Assembly: GCA_025642075.2 (NCBI GenBank)
Contig: JAODUO010000123.1
Location: 620,001 to 684,000, forward strand
Source of the DNA: Ridgeia piscesae
Taxonomy: Eukaryota > Annelida > Polychaeta > Sabellida > Siboglinidae
Direction of reading: 5' to 3'
Length of the DNA stretch: 64,000 nt
Part shown: positions 14,226 to 27,600 of the stretch, piece after piece
Layout: every line of letters starts with the position of its first letter
How positions within the stretch are numbered: position 1 is the first letter of the stretch
Made by a program: the position numbers and the translations under genes
Notes under the pieces: model-generated
The model's input: the letters and a program-made list of their open reading frames with translations, nothing else
Told to the model about the DNA's origin: nothing
Database searches by the model: none

Positions 14226-17200
14226 TACAAAAGATAATTTATTCATCATTTTATACAAGCCCTACAACGATGTTTGTGCTTTGAAAATAACAGACACCAT
14301 TCAGTAATTACGTCACACCAAGACGTTCGACTATAAACATATTACATCTTAAGATGATCCACAACACAGAAAGTGACATGAAACTCCCACGACCTCTGCC
14401 CCTGACACACATGCATCTAATCTAACCAACAAACAAGATATGTTTAAATCGAATTAGTCTGTTCCTTGTTTATAAAATAAACCTGTTATTAAATTATGTT
14501 TAATAAGCCAGAGACATTATCTGCATTTTAAATGGAGCAACAATAAAACTTTGCATTGCATATAATTTTTTTAATGTAAACAATTCCCACTGGCAAATTC
14601 AACTTCCTGTTTATAATTATACCTCCTCTGACTGGAGAGGACAATTCCATGTGATGGAACAGACAACTTCGTTTTAACAAAAAAACTGCAAAATATTCAC
14701 CCGACTAAACATATTGCAAACAAACCCACACATCCACAGATAACCATTTCATGACAGTATTGTAGTACAAAAATTACAGTTTTGTTATCAGAATAAGAAA
14801 TCTTACAGAGACAGTTTTGTGATTTGCATTGTATCACTTTTAACGAATCACAACAGTCAACAAATAAACAACTGTTTCAACACAATGATCGATTTCATGG
14901 ATTGCGTCTGATATTCATAGTTTTTGGTTGTATAATACATAAGAAATACTCCTTGCAAACACCCACAACAGCCCTATACACACTGCTACTAGTTAGACAG
15001 GATAAATATGTCGAATACACCTGTATGAAGCAGGGACATTTTCATCCGTACACAGACATGTAATTAACCACAGATATGGTTAAACACCAGTACCACAATT
15101 TTAATTCAACACAGTTAATAATTTCATAATCCATGCAAATACATGCACACTATATCAACAACCAGCATACTTTCTGATGTGCACTGATGGTGCATGAAGC
15201 CTATACAAATCCATAAAAAATGTCACAATAACACAGCTGTCTAGTATTTGTGGTATGTGGCATTTATTGATCTTGGCAGGCCATAATGATTACAAACATA
15301 TGTATATGTATACAGTAAGGTAGAACCTTGCTTTATAATCACCTCAGTATTATAATAAAGCCTCCTTGAAATTAAGGCCACCCTAGGCCAGACTCTGCAC
15401 ATAGTAAAGTATAGGAAATTACTCCCACTAATACAATCACCTCATTAATCAGGTCACTTTTGTCTACCCCCAAGGCTGACCATAATAGAAAAGTTCCACT
15501 GTACATCATTTGCAAATCAGCGAGGCAAGTGTCTCATTTGTGTAAACGTACATGCTTGATTTGAAGTCATGGTGAAACAAAATTATTTTTAACAACGTCG
15601 AACACTACCCCTTCGAGCTTGAAAATTTTGCCTACGACTGATGTGTTGGATGTTTGTTGCAAATAACGCTATCTTACACTGAACAATGCATCCTCAACAA
15701 TCAACCATGTCACTGGCAGTGGTTCGACTTGCATGATTTGTAAATGTTTACTGGCTGCTGTGGCATATACCACGTGGTCAAGCAGAACGTACCACAATAA
15801 CAGCACTTACTTTGTGATCGACAACTGTAAGTAGACAAGAAAATTTGTTACACGTACAGTATTGTGGCACGATTTATTAGGTATTAGTTTGATCGAGCAA
15901 ACTCATACATACTATGCCTTGAATCCCAATGCATATTGCCATCTCCCGTGGTTACTGAAACAACCATTTCCCTACATCTTCTCCTCTCATGTATGCAATA
16001 CACGTAGTAATAGATGTACACTTTTAAAACTATACCTTGTTATCAATAAATATATTGTTGGTTGATTAATAGTTTTATATCAAAATATTTGATTAGCAAA
16101 TAAAACTTGTCATAAATATTTATAAAATAGTAAATCGTGGCAGTATTTGGGTCCAGATTCTCTGCAGTAATTTCAACATATTACTATACTACAGATTGTG
16201 TATAATGATAATGAAAAATTAAACATAAATGTTCTATGGGAATAATATAGAAATACAATCAAGTTAGAGAATAGTAATTGTTTAACTGGTGTGTTTAACA
16301 TGAGTTGTTAACTAACAAATCCTGAACTCATGACTATACTGCTACACTAACAAAGGCACACCTTTTAACAAAACAGAGAAATAAAATCACTACCCCGGTA
16401 CATAAATTACAAACAATACGAGCAAGACATGATAAATCTATATTTACCACTGCCAAAAAATCCTAAATAAAAATTGCAAAAAGGACATTAAAACTACTAT
16501 CTACAAAACAGTAATTTCGTAATTTAAAAAGGAGACACGGAAGGCAGCATGACATAGAATGTGTTGTAATTTTGCCACATGACATTAAAGTAAGAAATTC
16601 AATTATGTTTCCCGAGTCATCATGCTCGACCATTGGACAGATTGCTTCTAATAACTCAATGTATGACCACACTGATAACTCACTTGCATTGGGACTACAT
16701 TCACAACGCATAGTTGTATTCGCGTTCAATGCCATTTGCTCATACTTAGTAAAGTTGCTCAACAAAACATACTTTTAATATGTTCTGTTTTATTAAGTTA
16801 CTTGTGAAACATCACATACAATACAATCTTTATTTGCTAAGAGGAAATTGAAATTTGGGATGTGTTTTATGCTCTGTCCACCAAACCGTCTACCTTATAG
16901 CATTATCAGGATATTTGCCTGAATGTATGGTCACTATTAGCAGGAAAAACCAACAAAACAAATTTGCAACTTTCTCAGTAACATTAGTGACTGAAATGTA
17001 AATTACACGACGCTTGACAACACTAATATTCACTGGCCAACGCAGACAACACCTTCAAAGTCTGGCCTGCATAAACTAATTCACAGGGGCCCCATAATTT
17101 CCGTACACATATATCCACCACTGCTTACAGCCAGATACTCATTCATACAGCTGAGCGAACTAGAGCAATGTTAACTAAAACGAGTAGACTTGCCCAAGGT

Positions 17201-18611
17201 TTGACACGGCAGTAAAGGATTCATATCCGAGTGTGTGAAGCTCTAGCCATGCACCACTAATATAGCCAACAGCAAGTGGCTGCAGAGAAAACCAATTGTC
17301 CTGCATTTGATTTTCTAAGAAATGTGTGCCGATAGACAGCAGTGATTGTAAATTAAATACAGCAGCACGGACTGCGTTTGCTTGTGGTTTATATTGACTC
17401 GGTCATCAAGCACAAATCGTGTGACTTGCATTCATGAACGTCTAGTGGCCGTTGTATTATGACCTTGAAGTATTCACAAAGGCGACTCGCAGCTTAACTT
17501 ACAAACAGCTGGTTATGTTCGTAAACGACACAACTAATGGAAATGAAATTTGTCAATGTTTACCAGTTCATGGGAGTAAAGAACTCTCACTTAGTGCACT
17601 ACAATTGACACTGCGTGCTTGGTTAACCCTCTGTGCTCCATTTAGGTTCAGTTGTATTTCCTACGTCATTGAACATGATATGCAAATAAATACACCCTTT
17701 TCAAAGCATGACTTCTCAAAGACGGCCATCCGCATCATTCGCCCGTCACATGGTTGACAGCACTTTCAAAGTAGCAGTTAAGTAACCTGTCTTCTATTGT
17801 TCTCAAAGCAGCTTGTTGATAAGATAACTGCTCTTTACGCAGCTTGTAAATGGTAAATAATCAACAGTTTACAATATTGCCATTACCTATAAAAAACAAT
17901 CACCCACGCACCCACAACAGTGTTAGTTCTTGCGTATCATATTTTCGCTTTGTATCACACCTGACGGGAAGCAACAGCTATGGGGGACGGTGCCACCATT
18001 TCTCATGAAATTGACATGCATGAAGCTAAGTCCAACCGAGAACTCGTAAGTCTAACGCTGATGCCACCACATGTGGTGGTCACATGATAGACGATAACAA
18101 CATATAAAAAATAAATCTATAATTACCCAATCACACCGAACACGACAACGGCGCAGCATTTTAGCTTCGTCAGGTCAGGAACACGGGCAGCAATCATGTC
18201 TGTACTGCATGTCGGCAATCGTTCATATACACTGGCGATAACACAACTTTGTTCCATGTCACTCCCTCACCTATTCACTACATCAATGTATATACAACTC
18301 CAGACGGGTGACAATTTCATTCCTCTTCTTGGCAAAGACATCCTAGTGCTTAACGAAGCACATCAGTTATAATTGTTCTTTTGCCAGTTTGTGCAAACAA
18401 ACAACGTAACGATATCACCAGACCGGACAACAGCAACCGTGATATGCCGGAACCCGTGTGAAAACAACAAAGACCTCCTGACAGTCGCCACTGCTGTGTT
18501 CGATGTGACCGGGTCATACTCAGACCCGATTGTAGAGCCTGAGAGACAACAACGTAGACGTCCACTTTGATGGGGAAGACACGACACTCATTGGGACACT
18601 TCCGTGGAATG
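14226..18611 (-). other. Gene-free 4.4 kb, candidate long 3' UTR of the SLC7 transporter
   Basis: No coding exon was found on either strand. In the minus-strand direction, after the SLC7 stop, several AATAAA hexamers occur (plus-strand TTTATT near 16787, at 16829-16834, near 15254 and near 14237). The last is followed by T/G-rich sequence (TTTTGTAAAAG, TTGTCTGTGTTTC), which fits a distal cleavage site. The stretch may be one long 3' UTR or a shorter one plus intergenic DNA; the sequence alone does not decide. Confidence 0.4.
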
Positions 18612-21600
18612 TCAGTCTTCCTGTTCACAGGAATATGTCACCTTCTGCACAAACCTTGTGAAGGACGCTGCAATAGAGAACAACAAACATTTTACAACAC
18701 CAGTGACGTGTTCATACAACTATGTGACGTATAACAAACATATATCATGTTTTTAATTTTAATTTAGAATTTAAGCGTTATCTACAAAATTTGGTATTGC
18801 TATAACTGAATTCCCCCATTTTTAGCCCCTCACACAGATAACATTCAAAATCCGGCTAAGACACTAGACTATCTTCTCTGGCGGATTTATGTAGCCAAGC
18901 GTGAGTTGGTTATCGAGACTAAGCCGAACCCAGCAACTGAAACCATTAGAAAAACAGGGATTTTTACACCAGAAACAACACTTGAATGTCAAATAAATGT
19001 AGTAAAAACATGGACTTTAAAGGCGGCAAGGTTTAAAGGGTGAATACACACCTAAGTGTTTCTTGAAGGTGACTGGCTTGTTGGACCAGACGATGCCGAG
19101 AACGTAGACAGGGATGCCGGAGAGGAGGAGGACGATCGCCATGGCAACCTCGTCCGGACTCGTGTAGATCGGCAGCACAAGGATGAAGATGCAGATGAGG
19201 AGGAAGATGATTGGGATCACAATCGGCACCTGCGACAGAGACACGACATGTCGACTATCATCTCTCTATAGTGACCAGTCCACAGCATGGCACTGCCATT
19301 GTGACCTCGCTATAAGATGACATGCAGTAACACACAGTGTCACCCTCATGTTGTGACAACATGCAGTGACACTGTGTGATATTGTTATGACAGGCCAAAC
19401 ATTTGACAGTCACACCCCGTGTTGTGACCACTCGACAACATGACCAGTCTGACACATGGTAACACCCTTATATTGTGTCCAGTCCAAAAGGCAACCAGCT
19501 TGACGTACAGTAACCATCATTACAAACTAAATTATTACAGTGTAACAATGGGAAATAACATTACAGACAGTGGACTGAAAATTTATATGGTAACAAGATC
19601 ATTGAAAAAAATTTAAACGTAGTAAATAAATTATTTTTCATCTTACTTATATTTTAAATGTATATTTGTAAATACATAATTTAGGTTTTAGGGCAAAATA
19701 AAAAAGGATTTTATTCTATTCTTATTTCACCATAATCTTCAATGACATTTCATATGAAATGATATGACACCTACCTTGATTGGACGGTAAAGATCTGGTT
19801 TCTTCCACCGGAAATACAACAACACACACACGCAGACCGCAAAGCACAGAGACTCAACAAATGTAGCGTAGTTGATGAGTGTGTAGACATCACCCAGAAA
19901 CAGCATCGTGATTGACAGGAGCGCCTGCAAAAGAGAAACCGTCACTTGTAGACAGCTTCGCATAAGTTGGCATTGGAGTGAATGAGTGGATGTTGATGAG
20001 GGTCATATCTTATCAGAAGGATGATGCCTCGCATTGGAGTGAATGTGCAGATGTTGATGAGGGTCATATCTTAACAGAAGGATTATGCCTGGCATTGGAG
20101 TGAACGTGCGGATGTTGATGAGAGTCATGACTTACAAGAAGGATGATGGCTGGTCCTGGAGTGAACATGTGGATGTTGACAAGAGTCATGTCTTACCAGA
20201 AGGATGATGGCTGGCCCCGGACTGAATGTATGGATGTTGATGAGAGTCATGTCTACTTGAAGGATGATGCCTGGCATTGGAGTGAACGTGTGAATGTTGA
20301 TGAGAGTCATGTCTAGTTGAAGGATGATGCCTGGCATTGGAGTGAACGTGTGAATGTTGATGAGTCATGTTTTACAAGAAGGATGATGGCTGACTGGAGT
20401 GAACATGTGGATGTTGACAAGAGTCATGTCTTGCCAGAAGGATTATGGCTGGTGTAGGAGTGAAAATGTGCGATGTTGATGAGAGTCATGTCTTACCAGA
20501 AGGATGATGGCTGGTCCTGGAGTGAACATGTGGATGTTGACAAGAGTCATGTCTTACCAGAAGGATGATGGCTGGCCCCGGACTGAATGTATGGATGTTG
20601 ATGAGAGTCATGTCTACTTGAAGGATGATGCCTGGCATTGGAGTGAACGTGTGAATGTTGATGAGAGTCATGTCTAGTTGAAGGATGATGCCTGGCATTG
20701 GAGTGAACGTGTGAATGTTGATGAGTCATGTTTTACAAGAAGGATGATGGCTGACTGGAGTGAACATGTGGATGTTGACAAGAGTCATGTCTTGCCAGAA
20801 GGATTATGGCAGGTGTAGGAGTGAAAATGTGCGATGTTGATGAGAGTCATGACTTACAAGAAGGATGATGGCTGGTCCTGGAGTGAACATGTGGATGTTG
20901 ACTAGAGTCATGTCTTACCAGAAGGATGATGGCTGGCCCCGGACTGAATTTATGGATGTTGATGAGAGTCATGTCTACTTGAAGGATGATGCCTGGCATT
21001 GCAGTGAACGTGTGAATGTTGATGAGAGTCATGTCTAGTTGAAGGATGATGCCTGGCATTGCAGTGAACATGTGAATGTTGATGAGAGTCATGTCTAGTT
21101 GAAGGATGATGCCTGGCATTGGAGTGAACGTGTGAATGTTGATGAGAGTCATGTCTAGTTGAAGGATGATGCCTGGCATTGCAGTGAACGTGTGAATGTT
21201 GATGAGAGTCATGTCTAGTTGAAGGATGATGCCTGGCATTGGAGTGAACGTGTGAATGTTGATGAGTCATGTTTTACAAGAAGGATGATGGCTGACTGGA
21301 GTGAACATGTGGATGTTGACAAGAGTCATGTCTTGCCAGAAGGATTATGGCTGGTGTAGGAGTGAAAATGTGCGATGTTGATGAGAGTCATGTCTTACCA
21401 GAAGGATGATGGCTGGCATTGGAGTGAACGTGCGGATGTTGACGAAGGTTATGTCTTACCAGAAGGATGATGGCTGGCATTGGAGTGAACGTGCGGATGT
21501 TGATGAGAGCCATTGCATCAGGGAGATGCCCACCTCGCGCACCAACGAAGAACAATCTGAAAGACAACGCAGAGGCTTAGCGAAACCAGCCAAATTGGCA

Positions 21601-24600
21601 ACAACACAACAGTTACTCAAATTGTTTACTTGCATACAAAATAAAATACCTCCCAGGCCATCAACTCCAAAATCAAACAGCCATATTCATCTTAGTACCA
21701 GACAACTTACACAGTACTACGACAAAGAAAACTGCTTTCAAGAAAGATTTCAAAGACTTGTAGTATTTCCACTGCTGCTGGGTAGTTGAGTGATCACACC
21801 TACCTTCCCACACACATGATGCAGCCGTTGAGACTGCCGAATGTTGAGAACGCCACCAGTATTGGCATGATCCATGCCATCACACCAAACTTCTTCATCG
21901 CAAAAGTCTACAACAACCAACAGAGATCTAAATCATTGACGCACAAACACCACTGTTTTTCTCCACTGGAACTCTGGCTTATGCATCTAAATCAACTGGT
22001 TCTGAGTGTAACAGCGATGTCGGAATAGCCGTTACAAAATAAACTGCTCAAAAGTTAGCATCTAAATGTAGACATTACATGTAGACACATGGTTGGCTAA
22101 TATTTCCTAGGTGCTTCCATGTTTATGCCTGCAGTATATGTTAAACTTTAATCTCATTGGCTGAAAATCCCCATTACAATTTTCACTGCATGACATAAAA
22201 GAGTCACCAGAAATTGTGTGATGCCAAGTTAGACTGCAAAACTATGTGGCAGTCTGTGCTATTTAGTTGATACTTGCTAGTGAAACTTCAATGTTATCAT
22301 CGGCTAACCACTGAAATACATTGTCTCTACTGCATGATATGGTTTTCTAGTACACAGTGCTAGTATATTCGAATATACGAGCGTATTCTGGTCATGAGTT
22401 AGGGCGTTCTGACCATGAAAGAGAACAGCCATCCACATGAAACTCACCACTGCAACAGCGTCTGACTCAAGAACCTGAGCAGAGCCAAGAACCGCAAAGT
22501 AGGCGACGTTTGCGAGAACATAGATGACTGTGACCAGAGGCAAGGATATAAGGATCGCTCGTGGAAGGTTTCTGAAATGCAGAATAACAGCACAAACCTA
22601 CACAAGGTATCACACAGAGCCGTGTTAGCTGTTTACATAATGTTACACATGTTGTCATTGTTCTTAAAGAATCGTCCTTAAATTCTTACAACAATAAATG
22701 CTAAAAATCTTTGAAATGCTATTGTAGTGACAAGAGAGAAACTAAGACTTGTTTAAAAAGTGTGCAATTAGATCCAGACCACAAGCGGTCCAGTTTAGAT
22801 GTCCATCTTTTGGCTCAAATATAATGTAGCTTCAAAGTACCCCCCACTTACAAGGCAGTCAGAGGTAGCATTGTGCCATTTTGAGGCAGCCTATAAACAT
22901 CACGGTAGGTGATGTTTATAGGCCATTAAATACAAGTCTTGTACACTCGTGTATGTTTCTCAGATTTCAGATACAAATGCAACTTATTCGTCCACGGATA
23001 TCATGATTAGTTAACCCATATTTCTTCTTAAAACATTTATATCATCTACTACCTTGCATCCGACCAACCATCTCAATGTCTGCAAGTTACTAAATTTGAA
23101 TATCTACCGAAAGCCTAACAGCGTTAAGAAACTTACTTGTATGGACTCTTGAGTTCTTCCGTGAGGAAATTGAGCGCATCCCTAAAATACAGCAATCAAG
23201 ATTTAGGCACCAGGGGTCGCTGTCATACAGATATGACTCTAGAAACTGCATCCATTCGTGTCACCTACTTATTTCAAAAGATTCGTCTTTGACATAGTTG
23301 CTCAAGTTGACTCAACTGATCAACGTAACCTCTACACACTGTCATGAAAGTACAAGTGACAGTTTAACAATTTACAGATTGTACATCTGACTGTCATTAG
23401 CACATCCAGGAAATTCAGGGACTTGTCATTTAGTTGATTTAGTAATGTTGTAGTCCATGTCTTCATGTCTGGGGTTCCGTATGGCTGCCGTCGCATAAGA
23501 CCGCACTTTTCGTGGGGGAGCAGAGTTGATGAAAAAGCATGCCTAAAGCAAGAAAGTCGTCCAGTGTCACTGACAGTAATGTCTGTGACACTGATGTGAT
23601 GCTGCTGAGATTTCTGGAGCTACTTAGCGATGACCAGGTGGTACGAAAACTTAAGTCGGCGTTATACCCGCAGGCGCTCTCGGACAAACTAGACACACTA
23701 ACACAGACAATCGCGGGCCTGACGTCACAGCTTGAGGGTAAGGAGTGCAGAATCACCGTGCTAGAAGAACAAGTGGAACTTCTACAAAGTGAGTGCGATA
23801 ACCTAGAACAATACTCTAGAAGATGTAACCTGAGGATCCACGGGATCCCAGAAACTGGGGACGGGGAGGACACTACTTTAAAAGTTTTGGAACTAGTAAA
23901 CGCCAAAATGGCCGTAACCCCCCAGTCGCTAAAGAGGACATTGTAGTTAGCCACAGGCTGGGCAAGCAAAGAGACACTGGGGATCGGCCCCGCGCAGTCA
24001 TCGTCATATATTCAGTAAAATCACAGTGCGGAACGACGTGATTAGAGCTAGACGTCGATTACGCAACACCAGAGACCAGCACTTGCTGCACTTGCCGCCG
24101 CTACAAGGCAGTTGAAAAGAAACCAAAAAATTGCTGATTGCTGGACCTACAACGGGAAGATTGTAATAAAGACGTTGGCTAACGCGATAAAGATCATCAG
24201 CACGCAGGCGGAATTAAACACATTCCAGTGAACACGTGGCCTGAAACCAGAATCCCGGCTCTGATATCTTCGACCGGGAACATTGTCCGTCATATGAACG
24301 TTTATTTACTACTGACACTCTGATAATACAACTGTAGGTCAGTTATTATCAATAGTAGTTTTGTTTTCAATTATTATTTGTTTTACGGCACAAATGTTAA
24401 ATTGTATTTTTGTCTTCATATAGTTACAAATACGTTATTACTTATGTAGAACTGATACTCCTAGTTTTTATCATAGGCAGAACATTATTATAATCGATGT
24501 TAATTATTAATTATTGTTATGCATTTCAAATTATAAAGGATTGTATATTGTTGCTTAAAATTATATGTACAATTATATTATCTTAACCTTTAGTGTTTTG

Positions 24601-27600
24601 CTTTGAGGTATCTAGCAAATGTGAACATGTCAGTGATTTCTTTTAATGTCATGTTCTTTCCCCTTTTAATCAACTAAATCTAATTTTCGTTGATTGATAT
24701 ATTATGTTATTTCTAATTCATCACAACAAAACAATGTTTTATGTTCTTTCCTCTCTCAATAGTTTGTCCGTTAAATGCATTGGTAATTATATAGGTCTAT
24801 TTTTAAATGGAAATTAGCAGACATTGTTTTATTTTTGTGAGGGCAAAGGACAAGCATATGCCAACTAAGCTGGTGAAATTTAATAAGTATAAACATAAAA
24901 AATCTATGTGGATTACACAAGGAATACTAAGATCAATACAATATCGAGACAAATTGTATAAAAAACTAAAATTAACACATCCAAATTCTTCTAACTATGA
25001 AATTGTTAACATAAACCTAAAAACATATAATACAACATTAAAACATACTATTCATGCAGCCAAAAAAGTGTATTTTGAAAACAGATTTTATCGATTTAAA
25101 AATGATATAAAAAATACCTGGAAAGTTATTAATGAATTTATTTCAAAAAAGCAAACAAATAAAAAACTACCATTATTTTTTATAGACAATGATACCAAAA
25201 TAACTGATAAAAAGGATATTGCAAATAAATTTAATAATTATTTTACAAATATCGGACAATCCATTACACAAGGGATTAAATACAAAGGTAGCAAAAAATA
25301 CAGTTATTATTTAAATAAAAATGTAACTTCTACATTTACTTTTGACCATATTGATGAAGAAACTGTGAGGAAAACTATAAACAACCTTCCCACAAAAAAC
25401 AGCTGTGGGTTTGATGGTGTCTCAACAAAACTACTCAAAGTAATTGAACCTGTAATTTTAAAATCATTAACACTGTTAATAAACCAAGTTTTATACTCTG
25501 GTGTATTCCCTGATAAACTGAAAATTGCAAAAGTTATTCCTATATTTAAGAAAGATGATCCATCCTTATTTGAAAACTACAGACCAATCTCTCTTCTTCC
25601 TACCATTTCTAAAGTATTGGAAAAACTAATTTTTATACAATTATATTCATATTTCAACGAAAAGAATTTTCTAAACGATAATCAGTATGGTTTTAGAGCT
25701 AAATATTCAACAGAATACGCTGCGATTGAACTAATTGATAGAATTGTGACTAAAATGGATAAAAATGATATACCAATTAATGTATTTCTTGACCTATCAA
25801 AGGCATTTGACACTATTGACCATAACATTTTACAAAACAAATTAGCATACTATGGCCTTAATGGCTCAGCCTTGCATTTGTTCAAAAGTTACTTACAAAA
25901 CAGAAAACAATTTACTGAAATTGAACAAATAAACTCAGACATCTTACCTATAACAATCGGTGTCCCACAAGGTTCTGTCTTAGGACCACTATTGTTTATT
26001 ATTTATATAAACGATTTTTCACAAGCTAGTCAATTATTTAATTTTGTTATGTATGCCGATGACACTACATTATCTACCTCTTTAAATTCTCTGCGCGAAA
26101 CGACACTCGATAATAAAAGTACAGAAACCATAATAAATGAAGAACTCTGTAAAATTAATGAATGGCTAAATATTAATAAATTATTATTAAATAAAAGCAA
26201 AACTAAATATATGGTTTTCCATATGCCTAATAAACGTATACAAGCACTTACACTTAAAATAGATGATGCATATATTGAAAGAGTAGATGAATTTAATTTT
26301 CTAGGATTGACTTTAGACACTAATCTAAATTGGAGAAAACACACGGAGAAAATATCAAATAAGTGTTCAAAAACAATTGGCGTATTAAACCGATTAAAAT
26401 ATGTATTACCATTAGACATAAAAGTGTTATTATATAACACCTTAATATTATCACATATAAATTATTGTATTATGATTTGGGGATATCAAAGAAATAGAAT
26501 TACAAGCATCCAAAAAAAGTTATGCGAATAATAACCTTAAATACATATAATTCACATACAGAACCACTTTTCAAAAATCTTAAACTACTGAAAATAGAAG
26601 ATATGTTAAAGTTACAAGAATTAAAATTTTATTTTAAATATATTCATAAACAATTACCTTCGTATTTACTAAACTGGCAAATTATACCAAGTATTAATAT
26701 ACACAATTATAATACTCGTGCAAAAGATAATATACATACTTTTAGAGCTAAGCATGAATTTGCAATGAAATGTCTCAGACACAGCCTCCCAAATACTATA
26801 AATGAGACTCCTGATGCAATTAAAAACAAAATATACACTCACAGCTTGCATGGCTTTATAATTTATATAAAAACATGTTTGCTAAATAACTACAGTGATA
26901 TATGTACTCTATCACATTGTTACATATGTCAGCTAAATTAATAAATACAGTATATGTTAATGTTCATTAGCCCATTTCCACACCACATCACACTTTCTTA
27001 CTTAAACCTAACACTTCCAAATAAACATTTGAGTTAGACATCTTGTATACTAAGGACCATACTACTTTATTCCATGAAATTATGGTGGCTCCTGTGACAG
27101 CGACATTATTGTCTTAATAGGAGCTACCGATCCCAGTTAGTAAATGTTATATGATTGCGGGTTTTTATTTTGGTACAATCAGAATTACTATAAGTACACA
27201 CATTTGTATGTATTGTAAGCCTTAACGTATAGACTTATAATAGTATGTGAACATGATATAATATGTGTGTATGTATGCTGGTATAAATGTACTAACGAAA
27301 TTGATGTACTTTCAACAAATTCTATACCTACTTGGGGTCAATAAATATTATGGTTATGGTTAAATATTATGGTTATGGTTATGGTTCAGTGATCACTGTT
27401 TCAGTTTGTTCTTCACACATAGTAAATTATATCAAATAGCTAATTTATTATTAAACGTTCTGGAGGTTTTTTTAATGGTATATCATGTTTAAAAATATAA
27501 AACAAAATTATGTCAATTTTAAACAAAGGCCTGTCATTTCCTGATGTAGACAAAATGATTTCTTGAATATAGTGTATATCCAGGAATTAGTTGAAACTCA

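Larger units (their letters stand above)
23463..27390 (+). mobile_element. CR1-like non-LTR retrotransposon, internally deleted, in SLC7 intron 3 (antisense to the gene)
   Basis: The element has an ORF1 relic (23539 to about 24232), an AT-rich link, an ORF2 reverse-transcriptase segment (24807-26941, one frameshift) and a 3' end of short tandem ATTATGGTT/GGTTATGG repeats (about 27345-27386), a CR1-type tail. The apurinic endonuclease domain expected between ORF1 and RT is absent, so it is internally deleted or made of two insertions. The RT half is far more AT-rich than the ORF1 relic, which leaves the two-insertion reading open. Clear target-site duplications were not found. Confidence 0.8.

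Noticed and set aside
17980..18085. ATG-starting stretch MGDGATISHEIDMHEAKSN.. followed by GTAAG, a possible first exon on the plus strand
   Set aside because: No recognisable continuation or downstream plus-strand exon was found, and the peptide resembles nothing known to me. It lies in the probable SLC7 3' UTR.
20125..21270. Minus-strand ORFs of 70-130 codons ([18 protein letters not shown]) as separate genes
   Set aside because: They are repeated pieces of SLC7 exon 7 and its intron start, not independent genes.
19980..21520. Tandem array considered as a CRISPR array
   Set aside because: The units are contiguous with no unique spacers, derived from the neighbouring exon, in an animal genome.
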